This document shows, in pieces, positions 53,080-62,969 of a stretch of DNA of 64,000 bases. The position numbers and the translations under genes are program-made. The notes beneath the pieces are model-generated. The model was given only the letters and a program-made list of their open reading frames with translations, did no database searches and was not told the origin of the DNA. The stretch lies in assembly GCA_964344765.1 (NCBI GenBank), contig CAYFOM010000019.1, positions 1 through 64,000 on the forward strand. The letters are read 5' to 3'. How positions within the stretch are numbered: position 1 is the stretch's first letter; each line of letters opens with the position of its first letter. The DNA is from JACNIZ01 sp964344765 (lineage in GTDB: Bacteria; Planctomycetota; UBA1135).

Positions 53080-53700
53080 TTGACGTCCACCATTCTCAGT
53101 CCGCAAGCCGCGCTCGAGCTGCTGGAACAACACTCGCCGCCGGGCGAGACGTGGCCGACCCATTGCCGCCAGGTCGCGCGCGTGGCCCGAACCCTGGCCG
53201 ACGCGGTCGCCGCTGCCGGCGCTCCCATCGAACCGGCCGACGTCGAGGCGATGGCGCTGGTGCATGACATCGGCCGCAGCGTTGAGCACAGTTACTTGCA
53301 TGGCTGGCAGGGTTTTGTGCTGATGCGCGATTTGGGTCATGCAGCGACCGGGCGAGGCTGCATTACTCATTGGCTAAAAGGCCGCAGCGAGGCCGAGTTG
53401 TTGGAAAGTCGCATTCCCAATGATTTCCTCGAAGAGGTGCTTTGCTGCCTGCAGCCGCGCGAGTGGACGCTGGCCGACAGCATTATTTCGGTAGCCGACT
53501 CCAGCGTGGCCGGCGTCGAAATCGTGCCATTGGAAGAGCGCCACGCCGATTTGGCACGGCGATACGGCAAGTCGGATTGGCTGGACCGTCACGAGCAGCT
53601 CGCCGCGCAGCAATTAGCGCAAATCGGCACGGTGGTAGGCAATGGCGATGAAGCCGCCCGAGCGTTGATCGCTCCGTTGTACGGCATCCGAAACTGCTAA
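53080..53700 (+). CDS. HD-domain hydrolase
   Basis: A 206-residue HD protein. The metal-binding residues are in THCRQVARVARTLAD (H), ALVHDIGRSVEHSYLHGW (HD) and a late IISVADSSV (D). Members act on nucleotides or phosphate esters; the substrate is unknown. TTG at 53080 is the best start, 41 bp after the NUDIX stop, because the long frame before it overlaps the NUDIX gene. Confidence 0.75.
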   Translation: MTSTILSPQAALELLEQHSPPGETWPTHCRQVARVARTLADAVAAAGAPIEPADVEAMALVHDIGRSVEHSYLHGWQGFVLMRDLGHAATGRGCITHWLKGRSEAELLESRIPNDFLEEVLCCLQPREWTLADSIISVADSSVAGVEIVPLEERHADLARRYGKSDWLDRHEQLAAQQLAQIGTVVGNGDEAARALIAPLYGIRNC

Positions 53701-53735
53701 TCTGTGCGGCAAACCGGATTCACCGACCCCTGAAA

Positions 53736-55469
53736 ATGTCGCAAATCGCAGAACACGGCCTGGCTCCTTTCGCCCGCCGCATCACCGACGCCGTTGCCGC
53801 CGCGTTGGACCTTCCGGCCGAACAAGTGCTGCTGGAGCGGCCGCGCAACGAGGAACACGGGGAGTTTGCGCTGCCCTGCTTCCGCTTTGCCAAAGCCGCC
53901 AAGGCCAATCCTGCTGAGCTGGCCGGCAAATTGGCCGCTGAATTGGAAATCGCCGACGTCACCGCCAGCAACATCGGCCCGTTTCTGAATTTCCGCCTCG
54001 ACGACACCGCGCTGGCGGCACAAATCGTCGCCGATGCACGGCGCGAAGACTTCGGCCGCGGCGTCAGCAATGAACGCACCTTGGTCGAGTATTCGTCGCC
54101 GAATATCGCCAAGCCGATGCATATCGGTCACCTGCGCACCACGGTGATTGGCGCGGCGCTGGCTCGCATGTTTGATCACCTGGGTCACGAGGTGGTTCGC
54201 ATCAATCACCTCGGTGACTGGGGCTCGCAATTCGGCAAGCTGCTGGCTGCGTTTCGTCGCTGGGGCAGTGAAGACAAGCTCGAACAAGATCCAATTGGTC
54301 ACTTGCTCGAGCTGTACGTGCGCTACCACGCCGAGGAAAAAGAAGACGCGGCGCTCGACGCCGAAGCCAAAGCCGAGTTTTTGTCGCTGGAATCCGGCGA
54401 AGAAAACGACGCCCGCCGCGATTGGAAGCGCTTCACCGATTTATCGCTGCGCGAATTCCAAACCACCTTCGATCGCTTGGATGCACGCTTCGATCTCGTG
54501 CGCGGCGAATCATGGTACGAGGACAAGCTCGAAGACCTGGTGCAGTGGCTCGACGACGCCGGCGTGCTCGAGCTCAACGACGGTGCCATCATCGTCGACT
54601 TGGAAAGCGAAGACATCAAAACGCCGTGTTTGGTCAAGACTTCGCGCGGTACCACGCTGTACGCCACTCGCGATTTGGCGGCGGCTAAGTCGCGCTGGGA
54701 TGAATTCCAATTCGACCGCTGCCTTTACGTCGTCGGCGCCGAGCAGTCGCTGCACTTCAAGCAGTTCAAAGCGGTATTGAAGCGCTGCGGCACCGATTGG
54801 TGGGATCGCATTGAGCACATTCCGTTTGGATTGGTGCGCTTCACCGAAGGCAAGCTGTCGACGCGCGAAGGTCGCGTATTGAGCTTGCAGGAAGTGCTCG
54901 ACCGCGCCGTCGAATTGGCGCGTGAAATCGTCGAAGAAAAGAATCCGGAGCACGCCGATAAAGATCAGGTCGCCGAGCAGGTCGGCATCGGCGCGGTGAT
55001 CTTCCACGACTTGAAGCACCAGCGTCAAAAAGACGTGGTCTTCAACTGGAAGGAAGTGCTGTCGTTCGAGGGCGACACCGGCCCCTACTTGCAGTACACC
55101 CACGCGCGCTGCTGCTCGATCCTGCGCAAAGCCGGCCGTCGCAATGCCGACGGCACCGCCACCGAGGACCACGCCAACGCCAAAGCCGCCGACCCCGCCT
55201 TGCTCGCCGATGGCCGTGATCTGTGGGTGCAACTGGGTCGCTTCCCCGCCGCGGTACGCGAAGCCGCCGACAAGCGCGAGCCGATGCTGCTGGCCCAGGC
55301 GCTGCTGAAAATCGCCGCCGCCGGAAATTCCTTCTACCGCGAGAAGCGCGTGTTGGGCGGCGACGATCCAGCCCTGGAAAACGCGCGTTTGGCGGCTATT
55401 GATTGTCTGCGCAATACGCTGGCCAGCGGCCTGCACATGCTCGGCGTGCCCACCCCTGAAGAAATGTAG
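53736..55469 (+). CDS. argS: Arginyl-tRNA synthetase
   Basis: A 577-residue class I synthetase. The HIGH motif is KPMHIGHLRTTV, followed by RINHLGDWGSQFGKLL. The loop matching KMSKS is EGKLSTREG. The C-terminal anticodon-binding helices end with LHMLGVPTPEEM. It charges tRNA-Arg. It is followed 4 bp later by apt. Confidence 0.97.
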   Translation: MSQIAEHGLAPFARRITDAVAAALDLPAEQVLLERPRNEEHGEFALPCFRFAKAAKANPAELAGKLAAELEIADVTASNIGPFLNFRLDDTALAAQIVADARREDFGRGVSNERTLVEYSSPNIAKPMHIGHLRTTVIGAALARMFDHLGHEVVRINHLGDWGSQFGKLLAAFRRWGSEDKLEQDPIGHLLELYVRYHAEEKEDAALDAEAKAEFLSLESGEENDARRDWKRFTDLSLREFQTTFDRLDARFDLVRGESWYEDKLEDLVQWLDDAGVLELNDGAIIVDLESEDIKTPCLVKTSRGTTLYATRDLAAAKSRWDEFQFDRCLYVVGAEQSLHFKQFKAVLKRCGTDWWDRIEHIPFGLVRFTEGKLSTREGRVLSLQEVLDRAVELAREIVEEKNPEHADKDQVAEQVGIGAVIFHDLKHQRQKDVVFNWKEVLSFEGDTGPYLQYTHARCCSILRKAGRRNADGTATEDHANAKAADPALLADGRDLWVQLGRFPAAVREAADKREPMLLAQALLKIAAAGNSFYREKRVLGGDDPALENARLAAIDCLRNTLASGLHMLGVPTPEEM

Positions 55470-55473
55470 TTCG

Positions 55474-56010
55474 ATGACGGAACGCACCAAGCCTGATTAC
55501 TACTCCGCGATTCGCGATGTGCCCGACTTCCCCAAGCCCGGCATTTTGTTCAAAGACATCACGCCGTTGCTGAACGACGTCGAGCTGTTCACCGCGGCGA
55601 TCGACGAAATGGCCGAGCAGGTCCGCCACCTACGCCCCACTCACTTCGCTGCGATTGAATCGCGCGGTTTCATTTTCGCCGGCGGCATGTGCGAGCGCCT
55701 CGGTGCCGGATTCATTCCGGTGCGCAAGCCAGGCAAGCTGCCGTGGAAGGTTTATTCCGAGTCGTACGAGCTGGAATATGGCACCGATCAACTGCAAATC
55801 CACACCGACGCCTGTGGCCCCAATGATCGCGTCGTGCTGGTCGATGACCTGCTCGCCACCGGCGGCACCGCGGCGGCGGCGGTCAACTTGGTGCGCAAAA
55901 CCGGAGCGGAGGTCGTCGCCGCTAGTTTTGTCGTCGAATTAGCCGCTTTGAACGGCCGCAGCAAGTTGCACGGCTTCGAAATTCACAACTTGATGAGTTT
56001 CGCCGACTGA
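55474..56010 (+). CDS. apt: Adenine phosphoribosyltransferase
   Basis: A 178-residue PRPP-dependent enzyme that salvages adenine to AMP. The N terminus is YYSAIRDVPDFPKPGILFKD, the PRPP loop is VVLVDDLLATGGTAAAA and ESRGFIFAG is also typical. ATG 55474 is 4 bp after argS. It lies in the run argS-apt-sigma factor. Confidence 0.96.
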   Translation: MTERTKPDYYSAIRDVPDFPKPGILFKDITPLLNDVELFTAAIDEMAEQVRHLRPTHFAAIESRGFIFAGGMCERLGAGFIPVRKPGKLPWKVYSESYELEYGTDQLQIHTDACGPNDRVVLVDDLLATGGTAAAAVNLVRKTGAEVVAASFVVELAALNGRSKLHGFEIHNLMSFAD

Positions 56011-56073
56011 TTCCATAAACCCGGGCTACACTTCTACTCGACGCGAGGATTCCGATCTTCCTAGAATGCTGCT

Positions 56074-56850
56074 ATGCCAGATCAAGGCAACGCCAACCCA
56101 CAAGCCGAAAAGGAAACTGAAGATCTCTGGAAAGAGTTCAAAGAGACCGGCTGCGTCGAGATCAAAAAGGAACTGATCCGCCGCTACCAGGCGCTGGTCC
56201 GTTACACCGCCGAGCGCATGGCGGCGTCGCTGCCGAAGTCGGTCGACGTCGACGATCTTGGCCAGGAAGGCAATTTCGGCCTGATGGACGCGATCGAGAA
56301 ATTCGATCCGGGGCGCGGTATCAAGTTCAAAACTTATTGCTCGACCCGCATCCGCGGCGCCATTCTCGACGCGCTGCGCAGCCAAGACTGGGTTCCGCGT
56401 CTGGCCCGTACTCGCGCCAATCAGGCCGAGAAGGTGCGCCAGAAGTTCTTGTCGGAAGAAGGTCGCGAGCCGACCGACAAGGAATTGGCCGACCATCTCG
56501 ACCTCGACGTCAGCGCGTTGAATAAGGCGCGTGCGCGTTCGATGCTCAACCTCAGCGACCGCCGCCCGGATTCGTCGGAGCGCCGCTCCAGCATCGATAC
56601 GCTCAGCGAGTCCAGTATTTCGAACCCGTTCGACTTGGTGAATCGCAAAGACATGATGTCGGTGATCACCCGTTCGCTGAGCGAAAAGGAAAAATCGATC
56701 TTGTATATGTATTACATCGATGGATTAAACCTACGCGAAATCGGCGAGCGCATGGCGTTGACCGAATCGCGCGTTTGCCAAATCCATGGCAACGTCATTC
56801 GCCGTCTGCGGGATCGTTTGAAGGGGTCTGCCGATAACTTCGAAATCTGA
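56074..56850 (+). CDS. FliA/WhiG-family sigma factor
   Basis: A 258-residue group 3 sigma factor. Region 2 is LVRYTAERMAASLPKSVDVDDLGQEGNFGLMDAIEKFDPG with KFKTYCSTRIRGAILDALRSQDWVPR; region 3 and region 4 (LSEKEKSILYMYYIDGLNLREIGERMALTESRVCQIHGNVIRRLR) follow. This is the FliA/WhiG layout. No flagellar gene is in the window, so the regulon is unknown. It sits between apt and birA, 63 bp after apt, and may be part of that operon. Confidence 0.92.
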   Translation: MPDQGNANPQAEKETEDLWKEFKETGCVEIKKELIRRYQALVRYTAERMAASLPKSVDVDDLGQEGNFGLMDAIEKFDPGRGIKFKTYCSTRIRGAILDALRSQDWVPRLARTRANQAEKVRQKFLSEEGREPTDKELADHLDLDVSALNKARARSMLNLSDRRPDSSERRSSIDTLSESSISNPFDLVNRKDMMSVITRSLSEKEKSILYMYYIDGLNLREIGERMALTESRVCQIHGNVIRRLRDRLKGSADNFEI

Positions 56851-56872
56851 ATCCGCCTTCCGGCCGGACGAT

Positions 56873-57700
56873 TTGCTGCGCCTATTGCCGGCGCGGCGCG
56901 AATTGGCGGAAGAAATTGTGGTGCTGGATTACTGCCGCAGCACCCACCAGCTGCTGCGCCGCCACGTAGACGAGGTCTGCGCGCTGCAAAAAGAGCTGCC
57001 GCCGAGCATGCTCTACCTGACCGAAATGCAGCTCGAAGGCAAAGGCCGACGCGGTCCGGGATGGTGGTCGGGCTCGTGCTGCCAAAATTTGGCCGCGAGT
57101 TTGTTGCTCAAAAACCCGACGCAGCCGCCGGAAACCATCGGTCTACACGCGGCTTGTGCGGTAGCCGATGCGCTGTCGCCATTGCTGCAACAACCGCAAG
57201 ATTTGGCGCTGAAGTGGCCGAATGACGTGCATTTGGCCGGCGCCAAGGTCGGCGGCGTGCTGGTTGAGGTCAGCGAGCGCCACGGGCAGCAGTTCGCGAT
57301 GGTCGGCGTCGGCTTGAACCTGCTCCAAGCGCCGCCGGAAGACGTCGCCACCTATCGGACCACTGCGGTTGTTGATCATGGAATCGAACCGGATCCTGAA
57401 GAGGTATGCCAGCCGCCTTCACGGGGTATTGATCGCACGCGATTGGTGGCGGCTTGGGTGTGGGCGTTGGAAAAACGGTTGCGCTGGGCGCGGCTCAACG
57501 GTCATCAGCAATTGGAGCGCGATTTTCTTCAATACCTGCGTCGCTGGGCACCGCACGGCGTGCTGGATCCAGCCACCGGACACGGCGGACCTTTGGTAGA
57601 ATTCTCGGTTCAGCGCGGCCTGACCTGGGGTGAAAAGGGAAACACGGACACCCGCCCACTGGGTTGGATTCCGTCGCTGGATGCCATTGAGAAGCCATGA
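56873..57700 (+). CDS. birA: Biotin--[acetyl-CoA-carboxylase] ligase
   Basis: A 275-residue biotin protein ligase without the N-terminal repressor helix-turn-helix. The biotinyl-AMP loop is GKGRRGPGWWS and the biotin-binding segment is LALKWPNDVHLAGAKVGGVLVEV, with the C-terminal SH3-like part (HGGPLVEFSVQRGLTWG). It is listed from TTG 56873, 22 bp after the sigma factor; in-frame CTG just upstream is also possible. Its stop overlaps the rph start as ATGA. Confidence 0.88.
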   Translation: MLRLLPARRELAEEIVVLDYCRSTHQLLRRHVDEVCALQKELPPSMLYLTEMQLEGKGRRGPGWWSGSCCQNLAASLLLKNPTQPPETIGLHAACAVADALSPLLQQPQDLALKWPNDVHLAGAKVGGVLVEVSERHGQQFAMVGVGLNLLQAPPEDVATYRTTAVVDHGIEPDPEEVCQPPSRGIDRTRLVAAWVWALEKRLRWARLNGHQQLERDFLQYLRRWAPHGVLDPATGHGGPLVEFSVQRGLTWGEKGNTDTRPLGWIPSLDAIEKP

Positions 57701-58422
57701 CTCGTTACGACGGCCGCAAAGACGACGAACTTCGCCCGACTCGCATCACCCGCAATTTCCTCGATTCATCCGAGGGCGCGGTGTTGGTTGAGGTCGGCAA
57801 TACGCGGGTGCTGTGCACCGTTTCAGTGACCCCCGGCGTGCCATCGTGGAAGCGTGGCAGTGGCGAGGGCTGGCTGACCGCCGAGTACGCGATGCTCCCA
57901 GGCTCGGTCCAAGGACGCAAACGCCGCGAAACCAGCAAGCGCGACGGCCGCAGTGTTGAAATTCAGCGTCTCATCGGTCGTGCGCTTCGCGCCGTGGTCG
58001 ATTTACGTGCCTTCCCCGACTTCACCCTGGCGGTCGATTGCGATGTGCTGCAGGCCGACGGCGGCACGCGTTGTGCATCAATTACCGGCGCGATGGTCGC
58101 GCTGCACGACGCGGTGCAAACGCTGGCGGCGCGCGAAAAGCTGCTGCATTGGCCGATCCGCGATTGGGCGGCGGCGGTTTCCGTCGGCGTGGTGCGCGGC
58201 ATTGAGGTGCTGGATTTGAACTACCGCGAGGATTTTGAAGCCGACGTCGACATGAATATCGTGGCGACGGCGAGCGGCAAGATTATCGAGGTGCAAGGCA
58301 CCGCCGAAGGCGATCCCTTCGAGCGCGAGTCTTTTACCAAGATGTTGGATTTGGGTTTGAAGGGCGCGGTGGAATTGACCGAGCTGCAAAAGCAAGCGGT
58401 TGCCGAAGAAGCCACCGCTTAA
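57697..58422 (+). CDS. rph: Ribonuclease PH
   Basis: A 241-residue phosphorolytic exonuclease that trims tRNA 3' ends. Landmarks are RPTRITRNFLDSSEGAVLVEVGNTRVLC, GVPSWKRGSGEGWLTAEYAMLPGS, KRDGRSVEIQRLIGRALRAVVDL and DCDVLQADGGTRCASITGA. The ATG overlaps birA. rdgB follows 26 bp downstream. Confidence 0.96.
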   Translation: MTRYDGRKDDELRPTRITRNFLDSSEGAVLVEVGNTRVLCTVSVTPGVPSWKRGSGEGWLTAEYAMLPGSVQGRKRRETSKRDGRSVEIQRLIGRALRAVVDLRAFPDFTLAVDCDVLQADGGTRCASITGAMVALHDAVQTLAAREKLLHWPIRDWAAAVSVGVVRGIEVLDLNYREDFEADVDMNIVATASGKIIEVQGTAEGDPFERESFTKMLDLGLKGAVELTELQKQAVAEEATA

Positions 58423-58448
58423 ACGACTGTTCCTACTACTCCGAAGCC

Positions 58449-59135
58449 ATGCAACGCATCCTCGTCGCCTCCGGAAACGCGAAAAAGCTGCACGAACTAC
58501 GCACGCTTTGCGCCGATCTGCCGGTTGAGATTTTGGCGCCGACCGACATCGGCGCCGAGCTGCCCGATGTCATTGAGGACGGCGACACCTTCTCAGCCAA
58601 TGCGCGCAAAAAAGCGTTGGAGTTCGCCGAATTCGCCGCCCAACACCTTGGCACCGACGTCTGGGCCTTGGCCGATGACTCCGGCTTGTCCGTCGACCAC
58701 CTCGGTGGTTTGCCTGGCGTGCATTCCGCCCGTTACGCCGAAATGTATAGCGACGGTTTCACTGCCGACGATGCCGATCGAGTCTTGCCGCAATTTGAAG
58801 GAGTCGACGGCGATAACAATGTTTTGCTGTTGCAGCGCCTGCACGACGTCGCCGATGCCGATCGCGGCGGCGCTTTCCACTGCGTGATTGCCGTCGCCCA
58901 TGCCGGCGAGGTCAAGATTGAGGTCGAAGGCGAGGTGCGCGGCCGCATTTTGCGCGAACCGCAGGGCGGCGCCGGATTTGGTTACGACCCGTTGTTTTTT
59001 CACGAACCCAGCGGCGTGGCTTTCGCCGAATTGAGCCTGGAACAGAAATCGCAAGTGAGTCACCGCGGAATCGCCGTCGGCAAATTGCGTCAGGCATTAA
59101 AATCTCTGCTGCAAACGCCGCCCAGCCACCGATGA
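58449..59135 (+). CDS. rdgB: Non-canonical purine NTP pyrophosphatase
   Basis: A 228-residue RdgB/HAM1 enzyme that removes ITP and XTP from the nucleotide pool. The N terminus is LVASGNAKKLHELRTL and the catalytic-region motif is ALADDSGLSVDHLGGLPGVHSARYA, with GFGYDPLFF near the C terminus. It follows rph, a common neighbour in many bacteria. Its end overlaps lepA (ATGA). Confidence 0.96.
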   Translation: MQRILVASGNAKKLHELRTLCADLPVEILAPTDIGAELPDVIEDGDTFSANARKKALEFAEFAAQHLGTDVWALADDSGLSVDHLGGLPGVHSARYAEMYSDGFTADDADRVLPQFEGVDGDNNVLLLQRLHDVADADRGGAFHCVIAVAHAGEVKIEVEGEVRGRILREPQGGAGFGYDPLFFHEPSGVAFAELSLEQKSQVSHRGIAVGKLRQALKSLLQTPPSHR

Positions 59136-60940
59136 GCAAGAACTTTCCTCCACAGCGCATTCGCAATTTTTCGATTATTGCGCACATCGACCACGGCAAG
59201 TCGACGCTGGCGGACCGCTTCCTCGAGATCACCGGGGCGGTGGATTCGCGCAAGAAGCAGGACCAGATGCTCGATTCGATGGATCTGGAGCGCGAGCGCG
59301 GCATCACCATCAAGGCGGCTGCGGTTTCGCTGACCCACGTGATCGACGGCGAGGAATACTTGCTGAATTTGATCGATACGCCGGGTCACGTCGACTTTGC
59401 TTACGAGGTCGAAAAATCGCTGCAAGCATGCGAAGGCGCGTTGCTGCTGATCGACGCGGCGCAGGGAATTCAAGCGCAAACCGTCGCCAACGCCATGCTG
59501 GCGATGGATCAGGAAATGTCGGTGATCCCAGTGTTCAACAAGATGGACTTGCCGCACGCGCGGCCCGAGGAAATCAAAGACGAACTGGAAAACACGCTGC
59601 TGCTGGAGCGCGATTCGGCGCTGTCGTGTTCAGCCAAAACCGGCATGGGATTGGATGATGTGTTGCACGCCATCGTCGAAGACATCGCCCCACCCGAAGG
59701 CGATCCGAACAAACCGCTGCGCGCGCTGATTTTTGATGCCAAGTACGACGAGTACCGCGGCATCATCGTTTACTTGCGCATGGTCGACGGCCAGTTGAAC
59801 AAAGGCGACTGGATTCACATGGTCGGCGCCGATGCCGATTACGAAGCGATTGAGATCGGCAAGTTCATGCCGAAGCCGGTCCCCCATCAGCACCTGGGTG
59901 TCGGCGAGGTCGGATATTTGATCTCGAACATCAAGCGCTTGGAAGACGTGCGCGTCGGCGACACCGTCACCATCATGAAGGGTGAACGCGCCGAAGTGCT
60001 GGAGGGTTACCGCGAACCCGAGCCGATGGTTTGGTGCGGCATTTACCCTGTGAACAGCGGCGATTTCGAAAACTTGCGCTCGGCTTTGAAGGCGCTGAAG
60101 TTGAATGATTCGTCGATCATTTTTGATCCCGAATCCAGTGATGCACTCGGCTTTGGCTTCCGCTGTGGGTTCCTCGGGCTGCTCCACATGGAGATCGTGC
60201 AGGAACGCTTGGAGCGTGAAAGCGGAATCGACATCGTGCAAACTGCGCCAACGGTGCCGTACGAAGTGCAGATGAACGACGGTGAAACGAACGTCATTCA
60301 CTCACCGGGTGAACTTCCCGACCCCACCCAATGGTCCGAGGTTCGCGAACCGATGGTCACCGTGCACATTCTTGTGCCGACGGAATCCATCGGCCCGATG
60401 ATGAAGCTGTGCACCGAGCGCCGCGGCATTTTCTTGCGTCAAGAGCACCTGTCGGCGTCGCGCGTGATGCTGACTTGGGATATGCCGTTATCGGAGATCA
60501 TTTACGACTTCTACGACAAGCTGAAGTCCGGCACCAAAGGCTACGGCACGATGAACTTTGAAGAGCCGCGCTTCGAAGCGGCCAACTTGGTCAAGCTGCG
60601 CATTTTGGTCAACGGCAACGAGGCCGATGCGCTGTCGCTGATCTGCCACGCCGATTCGGCGCAACGCCGCGGTCGCGCGGTGCTGCAGAAACTGCGCAAG
60701 GAAATCCCGCGCCACCAATTCCAAATCCCGCTGCAAGCAGCCGTCGGCGGCAAGATTATGGCGCGCGAAAACATCCGCGCACTGTCGAAAAACGTCACCG
60801 CCAAGTGTTACGGCGGCGATATTACCCGTAAGCGCAAGCTGCTCGAGAAGCAGAAAGAGGGTAAAAAGCGGATGAAGTCGATCGGCAATGTGGAAGTGCC
60901 GCAAAAAGCCTTCTTGGCAGTGCTATCGACCGACGAATAA
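59132..60940 (+). CDS. lepA: Elongation factor 4
   Basis: A 602-residue translational GTPase. G1 is IAHIDHGKSTLADRF, G3 is DTPGHVDFAYEV and G4 is NKMDLP. The LepA-specific C terminus is present (GGKIMARENIRALSKNVTAKCYGGDITRKRK...). It remodels stalled or elongating ribosomes. It ends the long run that starts with the NUDIX gene and overlaps rdgB by 4 bp. Confidence 0.97.
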   Translation: MSKNFPPQRIRNFSIIAHIDHGKSTLADRFLEITGAVDSRKKQDQMLDSMDLERERGITIKAAAVSLTHVIDGEEYLLNLIDTPGHVDFAYEVEKSLQACEGALLLIDAAQGIQAQTVANAMLAMDQEMSVIPVFNKMDLPHARPEEIKDELENTLLLERDSALSCSAKTGMGLDDVLHAIVEDIAPPEGDPNKPLRALIFDAKYDEYRGIIVYLRMVDGQLNKGDWIHMVGADADYEAIEIGKFMPKPVPHQHLGVGEVGYLISNIKRLEDVRVGDTVTIMKGERAEVLEGYREPEPMVWCGIYPVNSGDFENLRSALKALKLNDSSIIFDPESSDALGFGFRCGFLGLLHMEIVQERLERESGIDIVQTAPTVPYEVQMNDGETNVIHSPGELPDPTQWSEVREPMVTVHILVPTESIGPMMKLCTERRGIFLRQEHLSASRVMLTWDMPLSEIIYDFYDKLKSGTKGYGTMNFEEPRFEAANLVKLRILVNGNEADALSLICHADSAQRRGRAVLQKLRKEIPRHQFQIPLQAAVGGKIMARENIRALSKNVTAKCYGGDITRKRKLLEKQKEGKKRMKSIGNVEVPQKAFLAVLSTDE

Positions 60941-61053
60941 GCGCCGATTCGGGCTTAACTAGAAAGTCATAAGTCATTTCGCGCCGTTGTTTATGATTGA
61001 TGGCCGTGCCGGTGGTTGCTCCCCAGACCTCCCAAACGCCCGGCCCCAATCCA

Positions 61054-62964
61054 ATGAATCTTGTCGCCCGATGTGCACTCGCGCTGCTACTGACCGCCAG
61101 CGGTGCATGGAGCCAGCAGTATTACGTTTCCCCATTCGGTGACGACGCAACCGGCGATGGCAGCGCTGATTTGCCGTGGCGCTCCGTCACCAAAGCCATG
61201 CAGGCGGCAACGGTTGGCGATCAAATCAATGTAGGCGCCGGCAGTTATGACGCCTTCCATGGCGAGGCCTTCCCGTTGGTCGTCAAAGATGGAGTCAGCC
61301 TCGTCGGGCCGGGACCCGGACTAGGAACAGCAACGCTGAACGGCGCTAACGTTTTTGTGCCGCTGTTGGTGGTCACCGATAACGTCGAGCCAACAGTGAT
61401 TCAGTTCCTGCGCATGGATGGCGAGGTCAACATCATCGAGGTCTCGGGCAATCCCACCGATTTAACCGTCGCCGATTGTGTGTTCCTTGGCGGCCAAAAA
61501 GCGCTGAATCACGAAGCTGCCGGCGATGAAGCGGCGCTGCAATTCCTGCGCAATACCGCAGTGAATATGGATGTGGACGGACTGACCTGGGTGGCAACCG
61601 GCGGCGCCAATTTGGAACACAGGCTGATCATTCGCGACAACCATTTCGTCGGCGCGTCCGAATCGGGGAATGGCGTGCGCATCGGTGCGGTTGGCGACGT
61701 CACCGTCAACCTGACCTTGCGCAACAATTACGTCGAAAACTTTTCGGTCGGCTACGACCTTGCCGCCACTGCTAGTGGATCGACGGCTTCGCTCACAGGC
61801 GTAATTCGCGGCAATGAAGCCTACAAGTGCAATGGCGACGGCGTGAGCTGCACACTAACCGCCAGTGGATTGGGCCCGTCGGTTGCGGCTTTTGACGCGT
61901 CGTTTTTCCAAAACGCTTTCGCTCGCAACGACGGCGATGGCATGGAGGTTTATTCGTCGGCGCTAGGCCCGGATAACAGCACTGAATTTCATTCTTCACT
62001 GTGGGCGAATGAATTCCGCCGCAATGAGAAGAATGGCGTCTACATCCGCGAGTTTGGCGTAGCCGGCGGCGTTTGCGATACCCAACCCGATTTTGGCGGT
62101 GGCCCGTGGGGTTCGTGGGGAGGCAATACTTTTGAGCGCAACGATGAGGAATACGTCACCGGCGCGCACTACGACATGCGCCTGGAATCGGCCACCAACG
62201 TTTTTGCGCAAAATAACTGGTGGGGTGAGCTGGATCTGTTGCTCGCCGATTCAATCATTGAGTCGCACATCTTTCACCAAGTCGACGACCCGCTCGCCGG
62301 TTTAGTGGACTTCAGCCGACGCCGTCCCGATCTGCTGACCTTCGCGCCGACGCAAAACCGCACCAAGGTCCACACCCAAGAATCCATCACCTTGCTCGCC
62401 GAAGCGGACACTGTATTTGTTGAGCGCGCAGGCTCGACTCCGCTTTCGGTGACCGTTGGAGAGGTGCTCTCCCCATTGGTGACCGTGGCTCCCAACGGTC
62501 AATCCCTGACTTTCAAAATGCCTGATCTCAGGGCAACCGGCGGCGGCACCCTACCCATCGAGATCACCGATCCCAACGGTCGCAACGGCTTGTCGTCGAT
62601 CATTGTGCAAGGGGACGGCAATGGCGATGGCTTCTGTTTCGTCGCAACGGCCACTTACAACCATCCCGACGCACCCGAAGCTCTGACCCTGCGTCGCTGG
62701 CGCGATCATTACTTGGCCGATCATGCCGCCGGCCGCGCATTCATCCGCACTTATTACCACCACTCGCCGCGGCTCGCCGGCTGGATTGCCGAAAACCCGC
62801 GCTGGCGTGGCCTCAGCCGTGCCGCGCTGGCACCGGTGGTTTGGAGTGTGCGCATTTGGATGGATCACATCTGGTTCTACTGGCTGATCCTGCCACTGCT
62901 CTTTGCGCGCAAACCGCTGCGCAAACTCATTCGCCTCAACCGGTCTCCCCAAACCAGCTCGTAG
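61054..62964 (+). CDS. Secreted beta-helix protein with CFI-box C-terminal domain
   Basis: A 636-residue protein with a signal peptide (MNLVARCALALLLTASGAWS). The N-terminal part is DUF1565-like (YYVSPFGDDATGDGSADLPWRSVTKAMQAA) and leads into a right-handed parallel beta-helix rich in N and V turns (RLIIRDNHFVG, LTLRNNYVENFSVGYDL). The C terminus carries the CFI-box: CFVATATYNHPDAPEALTLRRW then YYHHSPRLAGWIAE and a terminal membrane helix and basic tail. This domain is known as a C-terminal anchoring/sorting module in several bacterial groups. ATG 61054 is chosen over an earlier start. Confidence 0.78.
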   Translation: MNLVARCALALLLTASGAWSQQYYVSPFGDDATGDGSADLPWRSVTKAMQAATVGDQINVGAGSYDAFHGEAFPLVVKDGVSLVGPGPGLGTATLNGANVFVPLLVVTDNVEPTVIQFLRMDGEVNIIEVSGNPTDLTVADCVFLGGQKALNHEAAGDEAALQFLRNTAVNMDVDGLTWVATGGANLEHRLIIRDNHFVGASESGNGVRIGAVGDVTVNLTLRNNYVENFSVGYDLAATASGSTASLTGVIRGNEAYKCNGDGVSCTLTASGLGPSVAAFDASFFQNAFARNDGDGMEVYSSALGPDNSTEFHSSLWANEFRRNEKNGVYIREFGVAGGVCDTQPDFGGGPWGSWGGNTFERNDEEYVTGAHYDMRLESATNVFAQNNWWGELDLLLADSIIESHIFHQVDDPLAGLVDFSRRRPDLLTFAPTQNRTKVHTQESITLLAEADTVFVERAGSTPLSVTVGEVLSPLVTVAPNGQSLTFKMPDLRATGGGTLPIEITDPNGRNGLSSIIVQGDGNGDGFCFVATATYNHPDAPEALTLRRWRDHYLADHAAGRAFIRTYYHHSPRLAGWIAENPRWRGLSRAALAPVVWSVRIWMDHIWFYWLILPLLFARKPLRKLIRLNRSPQTSS

Positions 62965-62969
62965 TCGTC

